Part shown: in pieces, positions 1-9,394 of the stretch | How the letters are laid out: each line of letters opens with the position of its first letter | How positions within the stretch are numbered: position 1 is the stretch's first letter | DNA from: Leptospira brenneri | Lineage (GTDB): Bacteria > Spirochaetota > Leptospiria > Leptospirales > Leptospiraceae | Assembly: GCF_002812125.1 (NCBI RefSeq) | Contig: NZ_NPDQ01000002.1 | Location: 558,001-622,000 of the forward strand | Direction: 5' to 3' | DNA: 64,000 nt | Program-made: the position numbers and the translations under genes | The notes under the pieces: generated by a model | What the model was told of the DNA's origin: nothing | What the model saw: the letters and a program-made list of their open reading frames with translations, nothing else | Database searches by the model: none

Positions 1-539
1 TGGCGGTTGTTTCGGGTATGGCTCTTGGAATTGATCGTAAGGCATTCCTATCGGCATTAGAATTTGGTGTTCCCGTGGTAGGAGTTCTTGGAACCACTCT
101 TGGGATAGAATATCCTCCTGGAAATCGTGATTTATACAAACGAATCAAAGAAGATCCGAACCAACTCCTCCTTTCTGAATTTCTTTTAAAAACAGAACCC
201 GCTAAATGGACATTCCCCAAACGCAATCGTGTGATCTCTGGTCTTGTCGAGAGGGTGTACATTATGGAGTCGGGGAGAAAGTCGGGAACCATTTCGACTG
301 CTTACAGTGCCATGGAACAAAATCGTGAGATTTATGTATTTGATCATCCCAAACAATTTGATAATGAAGGTGGGCGGTTCTTGCTACGCCAGGGTGCCGT
401 TCCCTTGTTTTATACACAAGAGATCAAAAAAGAGAAAGTCGATTCTGAAATTATGAGTTATGAAGAATGGAAAGAAAAACGAACCATCCCTTCTGCAATG
501 GGAAGAGATGGTGGGTTGGGTTTCAATTTTACCCTTTAA
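1..539 (+). CDS. dprA: DNA processing protein DprA (5' end outside window)
   Basis: C-terminal part of DprA/Smf, which binds incoming single-stranded DNA and loads RecA onto it. The frame is open from base 3 and begins with AVVSGMALGID, the family's SGxAxGID nucleotide-fold motif, so the true start lies upstream of the window. Later family blocks follow in order: FPKRNRVISGL, the ESGRKSGTISTA block, NREIYVFDHP and a GGRFLLRQGA segment. It ends at TAA 537-539 and overlaps the convergent exchanger gene by 11 bases. DprA is widespread in bacteria not known to be competent, so its presence alone does not show natural transformation. Confidence 0.9.
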   Translation, partial: AVVSGMALGIDRKAFLSALEFGVPVVGVLGTTLGIEYPPGNRDLYKRIKEDPNQLLLSEFLLKTEPAKWTFPKRNRVISGLVERVYIMESGRKSGTISTAYSAMEQNREIYVFDHPKQFDNEGGRFLLRQGAVPLFYTQEIKKEKVDSEIMSYEEWKEKRTIPSAMGRDGGLGFNFTL

Positions 540-1563
540 AAACAAAGCCAGCAACAGTTGCTAGGACGTAAATAAAAAGTAAAAATAAACCAAACGGTCG
601 TTTGATTTTGTCTTTAGAAAAAACAATTCCTAGTCGGAAGAGGATGAGAACAATTAACATCGACGGAAAGTAAAATGTAAAAAAACTAACCGGAGCTTCT
701 AACCCACCGCGAGTAACGGCCGCTGCAGCACCTGATACAAAAAGCACATTTAGAATATCGGCTCCAATGATATTTCCCACAGCAAGTTCCGAGTGGCCTC
801 GTCTAGAGGCTTGGATGGCAGTTACTAGTTCCGGTAAAGAAGTTCCAAAAGCAACAAGCGTCGCACCAATAATAGAATCAGGAATTGATAGTCTAACTGC
901 CGTTTCTTGCACAGAAGGGATCAGGACTTTAGACGATAAGATGACCAAAGTAATGGCAGCAACGAGTTTTAAGAAAAGAATCCAAAAAGGCGATTCATCG
1001 AATTCTGTTGTGGCTTCGATACCGGCTTCTACTTCTCCGGGTTTGGAACGAGACCAACGAATGCTAAAATAAATATAGACTGCGAGGAGTAATAAAAATA
1101 CAAATCCTGTGCCTTGCTCAATTCGCCCGCCTGTGGAAAAAGCAGATGTTAGGTTGGACCAGGGGAGGGCTGCAAACACAAGTAAAAATCCAGAAAGAAC
1201 TTGGATCCACCCTTGGCGGTTGACAAGTCGTTTGTCGATGTCAGGTGGAGAAATGAGGATGGCAATTCCCAAAATGAGACCCGTGTCACAGATAATCGAA
1301 CCCACAGCATTTCCTAATGCGATCCCTGGATTTCCATCAAGGGCGGAAAGAACCGATACGGAAACTTCGGGAAGGGTTGTGCCTAAACTCACAATGGTTG
1401 CCCCAATGATCATTTTGGGAACTCCCCAACGGGTAGAGAGTGAAACTGCCTCGTCGACTAGAACATCAGCGGCTTTTCCCAAAACTAGGATGGAACCGAT
1501 GATGATAAGCAAAAGAACTGGCAAAGGAAGGGTTTGAAAAGTTGCAGTCAGAAATGCATCCAT
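529..1563 (-). CDS. Sodium/calcium exchanger family membrane protein (YrbG type)
   Basis: Inner-membrane cation exchanger of the CaCA superfamily, 344 residues, the usual size for bacterial members. Both diagnostic alpha repeats are visible. Alpha-1 lies at about residues 53-99 with GTTLPE at 61-66 and a GN pair at 84-85. Alpha-2 lies at 233-277 with GTSLPE at 240-245 and GN at 263-264. The two repeats sit in inverted halves joined by a charged loop around residues 172-192. Roughly ten hydrophobic segments fill the rest. The family exchanges Ca2+ (or related cations) for Na+ or H+; the actual ion cannot be read from the sequence. Its start codon touches the next gene on the other strand, so the two share a very short divergent control region. 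Confidence 0.88.
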   Translation of the reverse strand: MDAFLTATFQTLPLPVLLLIIIGSILVLGKAADVLVDEAVSLSTRWGVPKMIIGATIVSLGTTLPEVSVSVLSALDGNPGIALGNAVGSIICDTGLILGIAILISPPDIDKRLVNRQGWIQVLSGFLLVFAALPWSNLTSAFSTGGRIEQGTGFVFLLLLAVYIYFSIRWSRSKPGEVEAGIEATTEFDESPFWILFLKLVAAITLVILSSKVLIPSVQETAVRLSIPDSIIGATLVAFGTSLPELVTAIQASRRGHSELAVGNIIGADILNVLFVSGAAAAVTRGGLEAPVSFFTFYFPSMLIVLILFRLGIVFSKDKIKRPFGLFLLFIYVLATVAGFVFKG

Positions 1564-1579
1564 GGATAAAGGTCAGAAT

Positions 1580-2203
1580 ATGGAAAACTTCATCCGGCTG
1601 CGACTCTTTCTTTGGGTAGGAACCCTCGGATTTTTTTCTCCGATCCTCGCAGAACCACGCCTTCCGAAAGAGCCAACTCTTCCCTCTATCCCTTTGGAAG
1701 AATCAAAAGAACCAAGGAACGCTCGAGGTGACAAAGAATCTACCGATCCCAAGGTTCTCAACTTAACTCTTTGTGATGGACGGACAGTTCGTGGCGAATC
1801 ATCTAGCGGTAGTCAGTCGATGTCTTTTGAGCACTCTAAGGATGGAATTCTCTATAAAAAAAAGTTATCAACTAGCGAACTAGATTCGATACGGATTGAT
1901 TCCTGGGAACTGAAACAAAAACGAGAAGAAAAAAAAGGAATCACCTATGAAGTGGTGCCAAAAAAAATCCGAATCCGCACCCGCAATGGAGAAGTCTTTT
2001 ATAAAGAAACAGGGGTTTCTGATTTAAAACTTTTGAATGTAGAAATCAAAAATAATAATGGAGACACCACTCTCTTTTCCTATTGGGTGGATTTAAAGTA
2101 TCCGGATGGAAAATGGTATTCCGGTTTACCATCGTTGAAACACGAGCAAGGAACGAGAGAAGACTGCCTGAAAGATGTGATTCGTATGATCGAGTGGGAA
2201 TGA
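1580..2203 (+). CDS. Hypothetical exported protein
   Basis: I do not recognise a family. The chosen start at 1580 gives 207 residues opening with MENFIRLRLFLWVG, a signal-peptide-like stretch ending near SPILA-EP. An AAAGG box lies about 8 bases upstream. An in-frame ATG at 1562 is less likely because it overlaps the start codon of the divergent exchanger. The mature part is highly charged, with a proline-rich N-terminus. Residues of the type NLTLCDGRTVRGE and KKLSTSELDSIRI resemble small beta-rich domains of spirochaete exported proteins that begin with a 'strand-DGR-strand' hairpin, but this is only a visual impression. It ends just before a strong terminator at 2213-2248. Confidence 0.6.
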   Translation: MENFIRLRLFLWVGTLGFFSPILAEPRLPKEPTLPSIPLEESKEPRNARGDKESTDPKVLNLTLCDGRTVRGESSSGSQSMSFEHSKDGILYKKKLSTSELDSIRIDSWELKQKREEKKGITYEVVPKKIRIRTRNGEVFYKETGVSDLKLLNVEIKNNNGDTTLFSYWVDLKYPDGKWYSGLPSLKHEQGTREDCLKDVIRMIEWE

Positions 2204-2212
2204 AGAGACTTT

Positions 2213-2248
2213 ACCAATACCAGGTTCGTAACCTGATATTGGTTTTTC
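2213..2248. terminator. Rho-independent terminator, probably bidirectional
   Basis: A 14-base stem, ACCAATACCAGGTT (2213-2226) with AACCTGATATTGGT (2230-2243), has one mismatch, a 3-base loop and a following T run (2243-2247). It lies between two convergent genes: the exported protein ending at 2203 and the decarboxylase ending at 2264. It can serve both. Confidence 0.75.
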
Positions 2249-2263
2249 TAAAATCTTTTCTTT

Positions 2264-4537
2264 TTATTCCGATACACAATCAACAAAGTAAGTTACGTGT
2301 CCTGATTCTGATTTTTCTTCCACAAGGCCGTGGATGTCGGTTTCAAAACCTGGGAACTTCGAATTAAACTCACGAGCAAATTGCAAATACCGAATGATGG
2401 TCATGTTAAACTTTTCTCCTGGAATCAGAAGTGGAATTCCGGGAGGATATGGTGTTAACAATACAGAGGTGATCCTTCCTTCTAACTCATCAATTGGAAC
2501 TCTTTCGATGTCTCTATGTGCCATTTTAGAAAAAGCTTCCGAAGGTTTCATGGCAGGGATCATGGGACTCAAATACATCTCCGTTGTTAGGTGAGAGATA
2601 TTGTTCGCCCTATATACTTCATGCATGGATTGGCAAAGATCTCGTAACCCAATTCGATCATACTTGGGATAAGTAGTCGTAAATTTGGGCATCACACGCC
2701 AGAGGGGTTGGTTGGAATCATAATCATCTTTAAACTGTTGTAATTCGGTCACCATGGTGTTCCAGCGACCTTTGGTGATTCCAATCGTAAACATGATAAA
2801 GAAACTATAAAGTCCCGTTTTTTCAACGATGATTCCATGTTCTGCTAAGTATTTGGTGAGGATAAGAGCAGGGATTCCCCAATCAGCAAATTCCCCTTCC
2901 ACACTCATACCAGGAGTGATGACAGTTGCTTTGATGGGATCAAGCATGTTGAAGCCTTCTGCAATGTCACCAAACCCATGCCAACGATCATTGGCTTTGA
3001 GAATCCATTCGTCTCTTTCTCCGGCACCTTCATCAACTAGAGCTTCTGGGCCCCAAACGCTGAACCACCAATCTTCTTCGAGTTCTAAATCCACTTTGCG
3101 CATGGCACGACGAAAATCGAGTGCTTCCTCAATGGACTCTTCTACAAGGGCATTCCCTCCAGGTGCTTCCATCATCGCAGCTGCCACATCACAAGAAGCA
3201 ATGATGGCATACTGTGGACTTGTACTTGTATGCATTAAAAATGCTTCATTGAATAAGTTTCTGTCTAAGGTTTCTTTTTCGCTGTTTTGTACAAGGATCT
3301 GGCTTGCTTGTGAGAGTCCTGCTAGAAGTTTATGTGTGGACTGAGTGGAAAAGATCATACTTTCTTTCGGACGAGGCCTATCAGATCCGATGGCATGCAT
3401 TCCTTTGTAAAATCTATGAAAAGATGCGTGCGGGAGCCATGCTTCATCAAAATGTAAGGTTGAAATTTTGCCATCTAACTCTGATTTGATGTCTTCCACA
3501 TTATAAAGAATTCCATCATAAGTACTTTGGGTTATGGTAAGAATTCTTGGATTCCCTTTTACATCTTTGGCAAATGGATGTTCTGCAATTTTTTTCTGAA
3601 TGTTTTCCCATTTAAATTCGGATTTGGGAATAGGGCCAATGATTCCAAAATGGTTCCTTGTTGGCATAAGAAATACAGGAATGGCTCCTGTCATAGTAAT
3701 CGCATGGAGAATACTTTTATGGCAGTTACGATCGACAATCACAACGTCTCCTGGTGCTACCGTACTATGCCAAACAATTTTATTGGAAGTGGATGTTCCA
3801 TTGGTAACAAAATACAAACTATCACATTGAAAGATCCGTGCTGCGTTTCTTTCACTGGCAGAAATGGGACCTGTATGATCCAGAAGTTGTCCTAGTTCAT
3901 CCACTGCATTACAAACGTCAGCTCGTAACATGTTCTCGCCAAAAAATTGGTGGAACATTTGGCCTACGGGACTTTTTAAAAACGCAACACCACCGGAGTG
4001 ACCAGGACAGTGCCAGCTATAACTTCCGTCATGCGCGTACTGTGTGAGTGCCCGAAAAAATGGTGGAGGCAAACTATCTAAGTAGGACTTAACTTCTCTG
4101 TGAATGGCACGGGCCATAAACTCTGGAGTGTCTTCAAACATATGAATGAAGCCGTGGAGTTCTTTTAAGATACTATTAGGAATGTGGCGACTGGTTCTTG
4201 TTTCACCATAAAGAAACAACGGTATGTCGGCGTTTCTATGGCGAACTTGCGTCACAAAATCTTTGAGTTGGCGAAGCGCATCAGGAACTTCGCCTTCTGT
4301 TTCGGGAGTGAACTCTTCGTCGTCAATGGAAAGAATGAATCCACAAGCCCGACTTTGTTGTTGTACAAAACTGGTTAAATCTCCGTAACTGGTAACTCCC
4401 AGCACTTCAATCCCTTCACCTTCTAGGGCCTTTGCAATAGCTCGAATGCCAAGACCACTGGCATTTTCGGAACGAAAATCTTCATCAATGATGATGATAG
4501 GAAATTGTACGATACCGTTTTGATACATCAACTCCAT
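2264..4537 (-). CDS. Arginine/lysine/ornithine decarboxylase (AdiA-like)
   Basis: PLP-dependent basic amino acid decarboxylase of fold type I, cytoplasmic, 757 residues. The order is an N-terminal response-regulator-like wing (about 12-150), the catalytic core, and a C-terminal domain with the YPPGIPLLIPGE motif. The PLP lysine is K403 in STQSTHKLLAGLSQAS. HFDEAW at 362-367 supplies the cofactor-pairing aspartate, and WHCPGHSGG (175-183) and DRNCHKS are family blocks. Length and blocks match acid-resistance arginine decarboxylase AdiA of E. coli better than the ornithine enzymes, but substrate is not proven. Its product, agmatine, would feed polyamine synthesis or pH control. It is the last gene of a leftward operon, 39 bases after the 772-residue membrane protein gene. 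Confidence 0.87.
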   Translation of the reverse strand: MELMYQNGIVQFPIIIIDEDFRSENASGLGIRAIAKALEGEGIEVLGVTSYGDLTSFVQQQSRACGFILSIDDEEFTPETEGEVPDALRQLKDFVTQVRHRNADIPLFLYGETRTSRHIPNSILKELHGFIHMFEDTPEFMARAIHREVKSYLDSLPPPFFRALTQYAHDGSYSWHCPGHSGGVAFLKSPVGQMFHQFFGENMLRADVCNAVDELGQLLDHTGPISASERNAARIFQCDSLYFVTNGTSTSNKIVWHSTVAPGDVVIVDRNCHKSILHAITMTGAIPVFLMPTRNHFGIIGPIPKSEFKWENIQKKIAEHPFAKDVKGNPRILTITQSTYDGILYNVEDIKSELDGKISTLHFDEAWLPHASFHRFYKGMHAIGSDRPRPKESMIFSTQSTHKLLAGLSQASQILVQNSEKETLDRNLFNEAFLMHTSTSPQYAIIASCDVAAAMMEAPGGNALVEESIEEALDFRRAMRKVDLELEEDWWFSVWGPEALVDEGAGERDEWILKANDRWHGFGDIAEGFNMLDPIKATVITPGMSVEGEFADWGIPALILTKYLAEHGIIVEKTGLYSFFIMFTIGITKGRWNTMVTELQQFKDDYDSNQPLWRVMPKFTTTYPKYDRIGLRDLCQSMHEVYRANNISHLTTEMYLSPMIPAMKPSEAFSKMAHRDIERVPIDELEGRITSVLLTPYPPGIPLLIPGEKFNMTIIRYLQFAREFNSKFPGFETDIHGLVEEKSESGHVTYFVDCVSE

Positions 4538-4576
4538 AGGAGGAGCGACCCCTAGGGAATCAAATGATTTTAGTAT

Positions 4577-6895
4577 TTAAACTCGTTTTTTCGGAAGGTA
4601 TTTATAATACTCCATCTCTACCGTGTTGATGAGGTAGGTGTAGTATTTAACCAATTTTTTATCGAACTTCTTTTTGTTCATTTCCTCCCTGTAGTGGTCT
4701 GCAAGTTGGCCACGGAAGAGGGCAGACTTCATATCGTTGCGGTTGATGAGAATGGTACTCGGAAGATCCCGAATTGCCACTTCGTCAGGAATGAGGATGG
4801 TTGATACGGATTGCAGAACTGCGTATTCCACGGTAGAGGCTACTTTATCATCATCCTTTTCTTTGCCGAGAGTCATGTTATTACGTTTGATATTGTCTAA
4901 ATTTTCGTAGATACGGGATCGGAGTGACTTCGGATCCAAAACTTTGTCTGTGATTTTATTAAAACGTTTTGGAAATACGAAATTATCTGCGGCTTTATAG
5001 ATATGAGAAAGTTTCTCTTCTTTTTTACTCGTTTCTGCTTCATCTTCGAAAGAAGTGGAAGCACCAGAACTGTAGGTTGGTTTTCCCCAATCACCGACTC
5101 CAGAAAACTTTCCCGAATTTTTGATGTCTTCTCGAATCTCTTCGGTTGTTTTTTCGCGGAAGTAGATTGCTGCCATAAAACCAAGTACCACCGAAAAAGG
5201 GACACCAAAGAAGATTGGCATCGCGGAACGAAGGTAATAAGCTCCAGTGATGAATATCAGCGTACTCACTACAAAAGTTAAAATTCCTGGAACTACATTG
5301 AATCTAGACCGAATTTCATTGGAACGTTCTTTTTCCAATTCTTCCACTTCCATGTTTTTAACATCTGCATTGAGTTTGGCAATTAACTCGGGTTTGAGTT
5401 TATTGTTGAGTTCCGGATGTTTTGGATTGGATAGTTTATGATTGATGATTTTAGCATAACCCAATTGTTTTTTGTATTCCGGGTTGGTTCTGCCTTCAAA
5501 CGCTAGTTTGTGGATGACCGCAGCCATATAACCATGATCCACTACATAATACACGGATCTCCCGTCGGGGAGTTTTTCTTCGTAATAGGAATGATCAGAG
5601 AAGACATCATCTTTCAGGCGTTTGATGTATTCGTTTGCTTTTTCTTCTGAGGTGATTCCTGCCTTTGCCACTTCTTCTTCAAAGTTGATCCTAAGAAGAG
5701 TGTTGTGATTTTTTGTATGTTCTGGAATCCTTGAGATGACTGCATTTTTAACTGTTCCGTAAATACTATCGTCTTTACGGGTGAGAACGGAACCTTTCTC
5801 TTCCGAAAGTCTTTTTAAAATTTTTACACTGAGTTCAATTGTTTCTTTGATAGAAAGAGATTTGTTTCCTTTTTCTGGGGGATAAGGAAAGTTCTCAATA
5901 ATAGAGACAAACTTTTTTACTTCTTCTTCTGGATTCATTTTGGAATCTAAAGAAGAAAATTTTGGTTTGGATATATAATCACTAAAAGTGGCAAGGAAAG
6001 ACTCATACTTTGCATCTTTGGCAAGTTTGGTGAGTTGATCTTTTGTAAAATGTTCTAACCCGTTCATTTGAGCTAGGATTTGGTTCACAACTTCTGGTAA
6101 TCTTTTGAAACTTCCATCGGGTAAGATGTTTAGTTCATCAATGACAATATGGTAATCAGAAAGAATAGAAAGTGCAAGGTTTTGTTCTCTAGCAAAAACA
6201 GTGAAGTCTTGGAGAAAGTCTGGCATAGGGATGTATGGTAGACTTCCAAATCCTTTTCTTACAAGAGAAGAAATCTCTGCTTCCAGGGATCCAAGTTTGG
6301 GATACAACCAAGTGTTTCCTTCTTTATTCTTTTGTAATAGTAAGGTTCCTGGATTGTCCTCATCCCAACTTCTTCCTTTTTTGGCACGGTTCTCAAGGAG
6401 GACTTTGATGAGTTCTTGTGAGAACCGAAAACAAGCTTGCCTATATGGTTGGGTATCCGTCTTATTCTCGTTTTGTGGTGCGACGAGAGCAATTTTAGAA
6501 GAGATTTTACTACCTGTGCGGATGAGATAAGGATAGGCGTAAGCGGCTCTATTTTGGCCACGGTGGTCAATGTCTAAAATTTGCCGAAGGGCATGGTAGA
6601 TGGCATTTTCCGAACGACCCTGTGCACCGAGATTGGTGTATTTACCCAAGGCTTCTGGAAGTTTGTCCACAGTCATGAGGTAAGATGCATGTTTTTCTTT
6701 GCTGCCGTGTTTTTCTACACGTTTGTGCCAGTCTTTGAGTTCATCCAAGATACAACGTGCAGTGGGTGTGAGGCTTCCTACCGAATCCGACAAAAAAATA
6801 TAAGACTGCGCGGATGGTCTATCGTTAGAACTTTCCTCTTTCGATGAGGGGTTGTCTAGGACTGTGTCTGATAGATCAATACTGTCTTCGCTCAT
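4577..6895 (-). CDS. Large hypothetical protein with two central membrane segments
   Basis: No known family recognised; 772 residues. The first 530 residues are hydrophilic and mostly helical in character. They are followed by a double membrane hairpin at about residues 537-582 (FVVSTLIFITGAYY, then VPFSVVLGFMAAIYF) and a charged C-terminal tail of about 190 residues ending in KKRV. The topology predicts both large parts on the same side of the inner membrane, probably the cytoplasm because there is no signal peptide. The gene starts in a 4-base overlap with the aminotransferase gene (6892-6895) and is followed closely by the decarboxylase, so the three are probably co-transcribed. This position is the only clue to function. 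Confidence 0.7.
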   Translation of the reverse strand: MSEDSIDLSDTVLDNPSSKEESSNDRPSAQSYIFLSDSVGSLTPTARCILDELKDWHKRVEKHGSKEKHASYLMTVDKLPEALGKYTNLGAQGRSENAIYHALRQILDIDHRGQNRAAYAYPYLIRTGSKISSKIALVAPQNENKTDTQPYRQACFRFSQELIKVLLENRAKKGRSWDEDNPGTLLLQKNKEGNTWLYPKLGSLEAEISSLVRKGFGSLPYIPMPDFLQDFTVFAREQNLALSILSDYHIVIDELNILPDGSFKRLPEVVNQILAQMNGLEHFTKDQLTKLAKDAKYESFLATFSDYISKPKFSSLDSKMNPEEEVKKFVSIIENFPYPPEKGNKSLSIKETIELSVKILKRLSEEKGSVLTRKDDSIYGTVKNAVISRIPEHTKNHNTLLRINFEEEVAKAGITSEEKANEYIKRLKDDVFSDHSYYEEKLPDGRSVYYVVDHGYMAAVIHKLAFEGRTNPEYKKQLGYAKIINHKLSNPKHPELNNKLKPELIAKLNADVKNMEVEELEKERSNEIRSRFNVVPGILTFVVSTLIFITGAYYLRSAMPIFFGVPFSVVLGFMAAIYFREKTTEEIREDIKNSGKFSGVGDWGKPTYSSGASTSFEDEAETSKKEEKLSHIYKAADNFVFPKRFNKITDKVLDPKSLRSRIYENLDNIKRNNMTLGKEKDDDKVASTVEYAVLQSVSTILIPDEVAIRDLPSTILINRNDMKSALFRGQLADHYREEMNKKKFDKKLVKYYTYLINTVEMEYYKYLPKKRV

Positions 6896-8166
6896 TGGGA
6901 TTTCGCCTGGTGAGAGGCCACAATTTCCGCAAGGATATGGGCTCCCCTGGCTAATTCTTCTTCCTTACGACAATATGTCAAACGTATGCAATCTTTGGTA
7001 TGGGAAAAATCAGAGTTTAATCCCGGAAAGAAATAATGTCCTGAAACAATAAAGAGCCGTTTATCTTTACAAAGGTGATAGAGTTTGTGGTTGGATACAG
7101 ATAGGGATGGAAACCGGATCCAAAGGAAAAAGCCACCCATCGGGTCATGAATTTCATAGTCGATACCATGTTTTTTGAATTCAGATTCAAAAATAGAAAT
7201 GGCTAGTTCTCTTTTTTTGTCATAAAACGGACGTAAGATGTTTTTTGATAAGTGTGGTAGGATATTCTTTTGAAAGAGGATTTCCATCATATAAACGCCG
7301 AGGTTCCCCACTGCAAGATTGCCTACAGCAGCATAAGAAGAAAGGATTTCGATTGTTTCTGGATTTGAGATGATGATCCCTAATCGTACACCCGGTAGAC
7401 CAATTTTAGAAAAACTTAAAGAGAGAGTTCTTCCTTCATTGTAATTGATAGGATCTTCTGACCCAATTAAGTTGGGGAAAGGGTTTCCATAGGCTAAGTC
7501 AATGAGGAGGGGAATGGATTTTTTTTTGGTCCTTTCTTCCATCCAATCAATGTCTGCATTGGATAAAACATTACCTGTGGGATTCGTTGGACGAGAGAGG
7601 GCAACAGAACCAACCTCAGATAGGTCGAAATCTGTTTTGTTTAAAGCATAACGAAATCGATGGTTTCCCGTTTTGATGACTTCTGGATTTTTTGCTAAAA
7701 AAGCATTCTCTTCAATGGACTGGTCCGCATAACCAATGTATTCCGGAACGATAGGAAGAAGGATTTTTTTGAAACTCCCATCTTTCATATATCCTGAATG
7801 GATATTGAGTAAATAGGAATAAGCATTTTGGCTGCCATTAAAAAAAGCAATTTGATCTTTCGTGAGATTGGAACCAAAATGCGGAGATAGATATTCAGCA
7901 GCGAGGGAACGAAAACGATCATTTCCAATAGGAGCTTGGTAGTCACCGAGAAGAGAACGTAAAGACGGATCTTCTCCGAGGATGCGAAAACATTCGGCAA
8001 AAATTTCTTCCACTTCCGGGATATGGGCAGGATTTCCACCTCCGAGAAGGATTTCGTCTGGATGGCCTGTCACCTGGCCTAGATCCTCCATCAGGGACCG
8101 GATTCCTTGGTTTTGGCGGAGGCGAGTGGCCCAAAGGGAAGTGGATGAGTCCGTCATGGGGGTCAT
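6892..8166 (-). CDS. avtA: Valine--pyruvate aminotransferase (AvtA-like)
   Basis: Fold type I PLP aminotransferase of 424 residues, very close in layout to E. coli AvtA (417). Matching blocks include the GGGNPAHIP motif at about 42-50, PEYIGYAD at 141-148, SRPTNPTGNV at 191-200, LIDLAYGNPFP at 221-231 and the PLP lysine K254 in SFSKIGLPG. The C-terminal SGHYFFPGL motif also matches. AvtA transfers an amino group between valine and pyruvate, giving 2-ketoisovalerate and alanine, and accepts other aliphatic amino acids. It is the first gene of the leftward operon. An alternative start three codons downstream (8157) cannot be excluded; neither has a strong ribosome site. Confidence 0.85.
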   Translation of the reverse strand: MTPMTDSSTSLWATRLRQNQGIRSLMEDLGQVTGHPDEILLGGGNPAHIPEVEEIFAECFRILGEDPSLRSLLGDYQAPIGNDRFRSLAAEYLSPHFGSNLTKDQIAFFNGSQNAYSYLLNIHSGYMKDGSFKKILLPIVPEYIGYADQSIEENAFLAKNPEVIKTGNHRFRYALNKTDFDLSEVGSVALSRPTNPTGNVLSNADIDWMEERTKKKSIPLLIDLAYGNPFPNLIGSEDPINYNEGRTLSLSFSKIGLPGVRLGIIISNPETIEILSSYAAVGNLAVGNLGVYMMEILFQKNILPHLSKNILRPFYDKKRELAISIFESEFKKHGIDYEIHDPMGGFFLWIRFPSLSVSNHKLYHLCKDKRLFIVSGHYFFPGLNSDFSHTKDCIRLTYCRKEEELARGAHILAEIVASHQAKSQ

Positions 8167-8240
8167 ATTCAGGAGACTTTCCCGTTCCAGAACCCTTTTT
8201 CTAAAGGATTTCTAAAATTATGTTCTCATTTCGAAAAATG

Positions 8241-8281
8241 AAGTGACATAATTCGGAAATAGGGTATTTAAGTGACATAAT
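8241..8281. promoter_or_regulatory. Two direct copies of AAGTGACATAAT before the DegT-like gene
   Basis: The 12-mer AAGTGACATAAT occurs at 8241-8252 and again at 8270-8281, 29 bases apart (nearly three helix turns). The second copy ends 18 bases before the start codon of the DegT-like gene and overlaps a plausible -10 (CATAAT). Exact 12-base repetition with helical spacing suggests a protein binding site; which protein is unknown. Confidence 0.45.
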
Positions 8282-8299
8282 ATATAGGAGTGCTGTTGG

Positions 8300-9394
8300 A
8301 TGAGCACCGAAACAATACAAAGACCCGTTCGAAAAGAAAAAGACATCGAATTTTTTAAGCCTACCCTTTCTCGCGAAGACCTCAAGGGTGTTTTGGAATG
8401 CCTAGTGGAAGAACACCTCTCCAATGGTGAAATTGTAGAGAGATTTGAAAAAACTTTTTGCCATACATTTAAAATCAAACATGCCATTTCTTCCAATTCC
8501 CTCACCTCTGCTTATCATTTAGCATTACTTGCATTAGGTGTTAAGGCGGGAGATTCCGTTTTACTTTCCAGTTATGCTCCTATTTCTGCTTTAGATGCCA
8601 TTTTTCTTTTACAAGCAAAACCAGTGCTTGTGGATTTAAAACGAAATTCTTTCCATCCATGCCCTGAAGAATTCCTTCGCAAAAAAAATGAGTCGGGTGC
8701 TCGTTTCGCTCTTTTTGATCATAGTTTTGGATCTCTCATTCGTTTGAGTGATTATTCTATAGAAGGATTAGAAGTTTTAGAAGACTTTACAGAGGCCATC
8801 GGTGCTACCTCAGAAACGATCTCCGTTGGGAAACAATCGAAAATCGCTCTTTGTGGGTTAAGTGCTGAAAATATCATTACTACTGGAAATGGTGCGATGA
8901 TCATCACTTCTGAAGTTTCTCTCTCTAATTCTGTAAAATCGTATAAATCAGGTTCTTCCGCAAAACGTAACTTTGGCGAACCAAAGTATGATTATAATTT
9001 AGTGGATTACCAAGCAGCTCTTGGAATCGAACAACTATCCAAACTTGGAGTGATCTTAGAACGTAAGAAAAAAATTGCTTCTGCCTATTTACAAGCCGTT
9101 CAAAATTCAAGATTGGAAACTTATTTTCAAAATTCGAACGAAGATACATTCCAAAGATTTCCTATTGTAGTCTCTGGACAAAACTACGAAGAGATCCAAA
9201 GATATTTTAAATCCATCCATATTGGAACTCAAAGAACTGTGGATGAACCTCTCCATCGAGTTTTGGAAGAAAATCCATTAGAGTTCCCGAATGCGGAACG
9301 TCTCTATCAAAGAGGACATTGTATTCCTATTTATCCAAACCTAACAAAAGATAATGTTCAACGGATTGCCACTGCCATCCGCCGAATCTATTGA
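8300..9394 (+). CDS. DegT/DnrJ/EryC1-fold protein lacking the PLP lysine
   Basis: Member of the sugar aminotransferase (DegT/DnrJ/EryC1/StrS) fold, 364 residues, the normal family length. Family blocks include FKPTLSREDL near the start, SSNSLTSAYHLALLALG, the LEDFTEAIGA motif with the cofactor-pairing aspartate D162, and CIPIYPNLTKDNV near the end. In active enzymes the block after this is FSFxxTKxxTTGEGG with a lysine that binds PLP. Here it reads GLSAENIITTGNGAM, so asparagine N191 sits at the lysine position and E197 of the motif is also N. It is therefore unlikely to be a normal transaminase; it may bind PLP-sugar adducts, act as a dehydratase-type variant, or be a regulator or scaffold. 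The start ATG has GGAG 9 bases upstream. The next gene begins on the base after its stop. Confidence 0.78.
   Translation: MSTETIQRPVRKEKDIEFFKPTLSREDLKGVLECLVEEHLSNGEIVERFEKTFCHTFKIKHAISSNSLTSAYHLALLALGVKAGDSVLLSSYAPISALDAIFLLQAKPVLVDLKRNSFHPCPEEFLRKKNESGARFALFDHSFGSLIRLSDYSIEGLEVLEDFTEAIGATSETISVGKQSKIALCGLSAENIITTGNGAMIITSEVSLSNSVKSYKSGSSAKRNFGEPKYDYNLVDYQAALGIEQLSKLGVILERKKKIASAYLQAVQNSRLETYFQNSNEDTFQRFPIVVSGQNYEEIQRYFKSIHIGTQRTVDEPLHRVLEENPLEFPNAERLYQRGHCIPIYPNLTKDNVQRIATAIRRIY

Noticed and set aside
767..1537. Open frames on the plus strand over the exchanger gene
   Set aside because: They are antisense shadows of the clearly coding exchanger, without family motifs or ribosome sites.
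4897..5281. Frames on both strands inside the 772-residue gene
   Set aside because: Shadows of the long reading frame on the minus strand.
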